Positions 61,334-64,000 of a stretch of 64,000 nucleotides of DNA are shown here, piece by piece. Each line of letters begins with the position of its first letter. Position 1 is the first letter of the stretch. The notes under the pieces are model-generated. The model worked only from the letters and a program-made list of their open reading frames with translations. It was not told where the DNA came from and searched no databases. The position numbers and the translations under genes are program-made. The stretch spans positions 62,001 through 126,000 of the forward strand of contig CAZSFZ010000003.1 in the NCBI GenBank assembly GCA_964606385.1, read 5' to 3'. The stretch comes from Aquincolibacterium sp964606385 (lineage in GTDB: Bacteria > Omnitrophota > Omnitrophia > Omnitrophales > Aquincolibacteriaceae).

Positions 61334-62022
61334 TTTGGTTCGTTCTGGGTAGGTTTCTTGTGCGCCTGACCTTTGTGCTGCGCTTCCAGGGACTCCACTT
61401 CTTTTTGAAGTTCACGGACGCGGTTCTTGAGCTCTTTCACGGGATCCGGAAGATCTCCGTGGTCCAGGTCGATCTCTTCGGGTTTTTTACCGTCGATCCG
61501 GACGATCTCGGCCGGCACACCGACCACCGTGCAGTGGTCCGGCACCGAATGGATCACGACCGAACCGCCGCCGATCTTCACATGGTCGCCGATCTTGATA
61601 TTCCCGAGCACTTTGGCGCCCACGCCGACCACGACATTGTGGCCGAGTGTCGGATGACGTTTGCCGCGTTCTTTCCCTGTCCCTCCAAGCGTCACGCCCT
61701 GATAGATCGTCACATTTTCTCCGATCTCAGTCGTCTCGCCGATCACAACGCCCATGCCGTGATCGATAAAGAACCCCGGAGCGATCTTGGCGCCAGGATG
61801 GATCTCCACGCCGGTCAAAAACCGTGCGACCTGCGAAAGCAGGCGCGGAATAAAAGGTATGCGCAGCCTGTAAAGGATATGCGCGAACCGATACACAAGG
61901 ACTGCGTGAAGCCCTGAATAGAGGAACAGGACCTCAAGGGCCCCGAAAGGCGTCCGGGCGGCCGGATCCCGTTCAAAGCAGGCCTTAAAGTCGCGGTAGA
62001 TGGAGTAAAAAGGGTTTTTCAT
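61330..62022 (-). CDS. cysE: Serine O-acetyltransferase
   Basis: 230 residues. An N-terminal helical part is followed by a left-handed beta-helix of hexapeptide repeats: HPGAKIAPGFFIDHGMGVVIGETTEIGENV with the catalytic His, then GGTGKERGKRHPTLG and VGVPAEIV. It makes O-acetylserine for cysteine. The final 40 residues are a charged coiled coil (ELKNRVRELQKEVESLEAQHKG), unusual in length for the family. It is coupled to the RNase HI-like gene. Confidence 0.95.
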   Translation of the reverse strand: MKNPFYSIYRDFKACFERDPAARTPFGALEVLFLYSGLHAVLVYRFAHILYRLRIPFIPRLLSQVARFLTGVEIHPGAKIAPGFFIDHGMGVVIGETTEIGENVTIYQGVTLGGTGKERGKRHPTLGHNVVVGVGAKVLGNIKIGDHVKIGGGSVVIHSVPDHCTVVGVPAEIVRIDGKKPEEIDLDHGDLPDPVKELKNRVRELQKEVESLEAQHKGQAHKKPTQNEPK

Positions 62023-62033
62023 AGTGGGGGTAT

Positions 62034-62128
62034 TATATACGGGGAATGGGAAACGGGGAACGGGGAACGTGAAATTTTTAAACCACGGCGCTAAACGGTC
62101 GTTTGCCGTTCCCCGAGGAACGTTCCCC
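62034..62128. repeat. GGGGAACGG repeat cluster between cysE and ychF
   Basis: Three direct GGGAAtGGGAAACGGGGAACGGGGAACG words (62040-62068) are answered by GCCGTTCCCCGAGGAACGTTCCCCGC (62105-62130), forming a large imperfect palindrome with a CGGCGCTAAACGGTC centre. Confidence 0.8.
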
Positions 62129-62161
62129 GCTCTTTCGATTTAGACACTAAATCGAAAGAGC
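62129..62161. repeat. Perfect 15-base inverted repeat over the ychF stop codon
   Basis: Arms at 62129-62143 and 62147-62161 with a three-base loop. The right arm contains the last coding bases and the TAA of ychF, so the spacer repeats the gene's end in reverse. Reading on the minus strand it would form a strong hairpin, but no T-tract follows. Confidence 0.85.
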
Positions 62162-63234
62162 ATCACATCGCCGTCCTGGGTCTCGTATTCCTTGCCCTCG
62201 ACGCGGAGGAGGCCTTTTTCTTTGACCGCCGGCTGGGAGCCGTATTTGACGAGATCTTCATAGCGCATAACCTCGGCCCGGATGAACCCGCGTTCAAAAT
62301 CGGAATGGATCACACCCGCGGCCTGCGGGGCCTTGGAACCTTTGCGGACGGTCCACGCACGCACTTCTTTTTCTCCCGCCGTAAAATAGGTAATGAGCTG
62401 GAGGGTTTTATAGCCGGCGCGGATCAAGGAGTTCAGTCCCGGTTCTTCAAGGCCGAGGTCTTTCAGGAAAACCTGCTGGTCTTCTTCTGAAAGATCGATC
62501 AGTTCGGATTCGACTTTCCCGGAAATCACGACAACCTCGGCGCCTTCTTTTGCCGCGTGCTGACGCACAAGATCGACATATTTTCCGCCGCCAGGAAGAT
62601 CTTTCTCGGCAACATTCGCGCAGTAAAGCGTGGGCTTTAAGGTAAGAAAGGCCATGTCTTTCACGAGCTTTTTTTCTTCTTCATTCAGCCCGATCCCGCG
62701 GAGAGTCGTTCCAGCCTCCAGCGCCTTTTTCACCCGCTCGTAAACGGGCATTTTTTCCTTAGCTTCCTTGTCGCCGGAGCGCGCAAGTTTTTCGGTCTTG
62801 TCATAGCGGGCGTTGATCGTATCGAGATCTTTCAGGCAAAGTTCCGTATCGATCACGCTGATATCGCGTTCCGGATCGATCGAGCCGGAAACATGGACGA
62901 TGTTCGGGTCTTCGAAGCAGCGCACCACGTGAAGGATCGCTTCGACTTCTTTGATGTGCCCAAGAAATTGGTTCCCCAGGCCTTCCCCCTTGGACGCGCC
63001 GGCGACAAGTCCCGCGATATCATAGAATTCGACCGTGGTCGGGGTGGTCTTCTGGGGATTATAAAGTTTGCTCAGTTCCCAAAGGCGAGGGTCCGGCACC
63101 GGGACCATGCCGACATTGGGCTCGATCGTGCAGAAAGGATAGTTCGAAGCCGCAGCGTGCGCCTTGGCGATCGCGTTAAAGATGGTCGATTTTCCGACAT
63201 TCGGGAGGCCGACAATACCGCATTTGAAACCCAT
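62140..63234 (-). CDS. ychF: Redox-regulated ATPase/GTPase YchF
   Basis: 364 residues. GLPNVGKSTIFNAIAK (G1), DIAGLV (G3) and NVAE (the ATP-preferring G4 of the YchF/OLA1 family) are all present, followed by a coiled-coil insertion (about 130-200) and a C-terminal TGS domain (TYFTAGEKEVRAWTVRKG). It associates with ribosomes and responds to oxidative stress. Length is typical. Its stop codon is inside a perfect inverted repeat. Confidence 0.96.
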   Translation of the reverse strand: MGFKCGIVGLPNVGKSTIFNAIAKAHAAASNYPFCTIEPNVGMVPVPDPRLWELSKLYNPQKTTPTTVEFYDIAGLVAGASKGEGLGNQFLGHIKEVEAILHVVRCFEDPNIVHVSGSIDPERDISVIDTELCLKDLDTINARYDKTEKLARSGDKEAKEKMPVYERVKKALEAGTTLRGIGLNEEEKKLVKDMAFLTLKPTLYCANVAEKDLPGGGKYVDLVRQHAAKEGAEVVVISGKVESELIDLSEEDQQVFLKDLGLEEPGLNSLIRAGYKTLQLITYFTAGEKEVRAWTVRKGSKAPQAAGVIHSDFERGFIRAEVMRYEDLVKYGSQPAVKEKGLLRVEGKEYETQDGDVMLFRFSV

Positions 63235-63246
63235 GGCTCACTATGC

Positions 63247-63390
63247 TCGCGTTGAACGGGAAACGGTTAACGAAAAATAATCTTTATAATTTTAAAGCTC
63301 TTTTTATTTTTGAAACGAGGCACTATAGCAGAAAATTTCTCCCCGGGAAATGACAAACGGGTAGGGCGTTCCCCGTTCCACGTTCCCCTG
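63247..63390. repeat. Degenerate GGGGAACG repeat pair upstream of ychF
   Basis: AACGGGAAACGGTTAACG at about 63255-63272 and CGTTCCCCGTTCCACGTTCCCC at about 63367-63388, in opposite orientation, bracketing the A/T-rich ychF upstream region. Confidence 0.6.
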
Positions 63391-63394
63391 GCGG

Positions 63395-64000
63395 CTATGC
63401 CGCTCGAGCAAAGACGATGCTGTTCTGAAATTCCTGGAGAGCCACGCGCAGCATCGCGCTCGCCATGGAAAGGTCCATGACGCCCTTTTCGGAGGGTTTC
63501 TCGTGCTGGTCCGCGTAAAGAAGCGCCATCGGTACCAACCCCGTTTCTTCCGCGATATAACGGAAATCAAAGATCTTTTTGTTTAAAGCAGAACGCGGGA
63601 CGCTGCGTTTTGAAATGCGGATGATCTTTTCATCTTTCCCGACCGGCATATCTTCCGGAGCAACCTCCGTGATCACAATGCGCCCGGCGCCTAGTTGGCG
63701 CTGAAGCCGGGTCAAACGATCCACCGCGCCCTTCGCAGAAAAAGGCTGGCTTTGATTTCCATAAAAAACGAATTTTACGTTCGGCTGCAGGATCGCCATG
63801 GTTTCGAATTCCTGTAGCTGGGCGTCCGTAAAATACGCTACATCCGCCAGGTCCGTCATGACCGTGAATTTTCCGCGCAGGTTTTCGATCGCTGTCCGCA
63901 CGGACCGTTTTTCATTAAGACCCGAAGATTGAACCGGTTCATATTCTTTGGGGCCGGTTCCGCTCGAGCGAACTTCAGACCGATCAGATTTGTCTTTCGG
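63395..64000 (-). CDS. Unknown protein, 5' end beyond window
   Basis: The frame is open from the right edge of the window down to a stop at 63395, so at least 201 residues are encoded. A GTG at 63901 is a possible internal start but nothing marks it as the true one. The visible part has a mixed alpha/beta sequence with VKFVFYGNQSQPF, GAGRIVITEVAPEDM and a helical C-terminus ending IVFARAA. No known family recognised. Confidence 0.6.
   Translation of the reverse strand, partial: PKDKSDRSEVRSSGTGPKEYEPVQSSGLNEKRSVRTAIENLRGKFTVMTDLADVAYFTDAQLQEFETMAILQPNVKFVFYGNQSQPFSAKGAVDRLTRLQRQLGAGRIVITEVAPEDMPVGKDEKIIRISKRSVPRSALNKKIFDFRYIAEETGLVPMALLYADQHEKPSEKGVMDLSMASAMLRVALQEFQNSIVFARAA

Overview
The window looks like a chromosomal segment of a free-living Gram-negative bacterium with roughly 55% GC. 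Outer-membrane and envelope markers include a beta-barrel porin, a type IV-like prepilin, a Lol-like exported protein and several small exported proteins. The best guess is a PVC-group or Omnitrophota-like genome. That guess rests on small exported proteins resembling the exosortase-associated TIGR04073 family, on abundant short palindromic repeats that sit even inside genes, and on the enzyme mix (B12-dependent ribonucleotide reductase, GapN, bacteriohemerythrin, inositol-phosphate synthase). It is an inference; there is no rRNA here to settle it. I see no phage, insertion sequence, CRISPR array or plasmid module. Most genes are on the minus strand.

Layout, left to right. 98-3191: a short-chain dehydrogenase, recR and dnaX. 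3294-6765: an unusual operon of a TPR protein, a prepilin fused to a putative HEXXH metallopeptidase, and a membrane-anchored protein; it starts right beside a tRNA-Ser gene whose 3' end is duplicated. 7219-11830: surface polysaccharide genes (O-antigen ligase-like, FAD oxidoreductase, WecA/MraY-like transferase, glycosyltransferase). 11911-16969: a CHASE2-GGDEF diguanylate cyclase and nrdJ with two predicted NrdR boxes. 17324-25382: a folate-linked cluster (pabB, pabC, purH, folC, mnmE) plus a DUF1015 gene, in which three genes carry in-frame palindromic repeats.

26107-29024 holds inositol-1-phosphate synthase, a CDP-alcohol phosphatidyltransferase and an exported LolA-like protein. With the inositol monophosphatase at 51503 this suggests phosphatidylinositol-type lipid synthesis. 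29058-39937 is a complete phosphate regulon: porin, pstSCA, two pstB genes, phoU, a DUF47 protein and a Pit transporter on the minus strand, with phoBR divergent. The two PstB proteins have complementary motif losses that predict a heterodimer with one canonical and one degenerate ATP site.

39934-51391 is central metabolism: GapN, citrate synthase, aconitase coupled to a bacteriohemerythrin, and NAD-type isocitrate dehydrogenase, that is, the oxidative branch from oxaloacetate to 2-oxoglutarate. Small coupled genes lie between. 51503-58926 mixes housekeeping genes (suhB, mutY, pyrE, an rRNA and a tRNA methyltransferase) with a group of small exported proteins, three of which share one architecture. 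58991-64000 holds pepA, a half-size TauE-like permease, an RNase HI-like protein, cysE, ychF and an unknown gene that runs off the right edge.

The main themes worth pursuing are the pilin-metallopeptidase fusion, the asymmetric tandem PstB pair, and at least three families of palindromic repeats, several of which have been absorbed in frame into essential genes.
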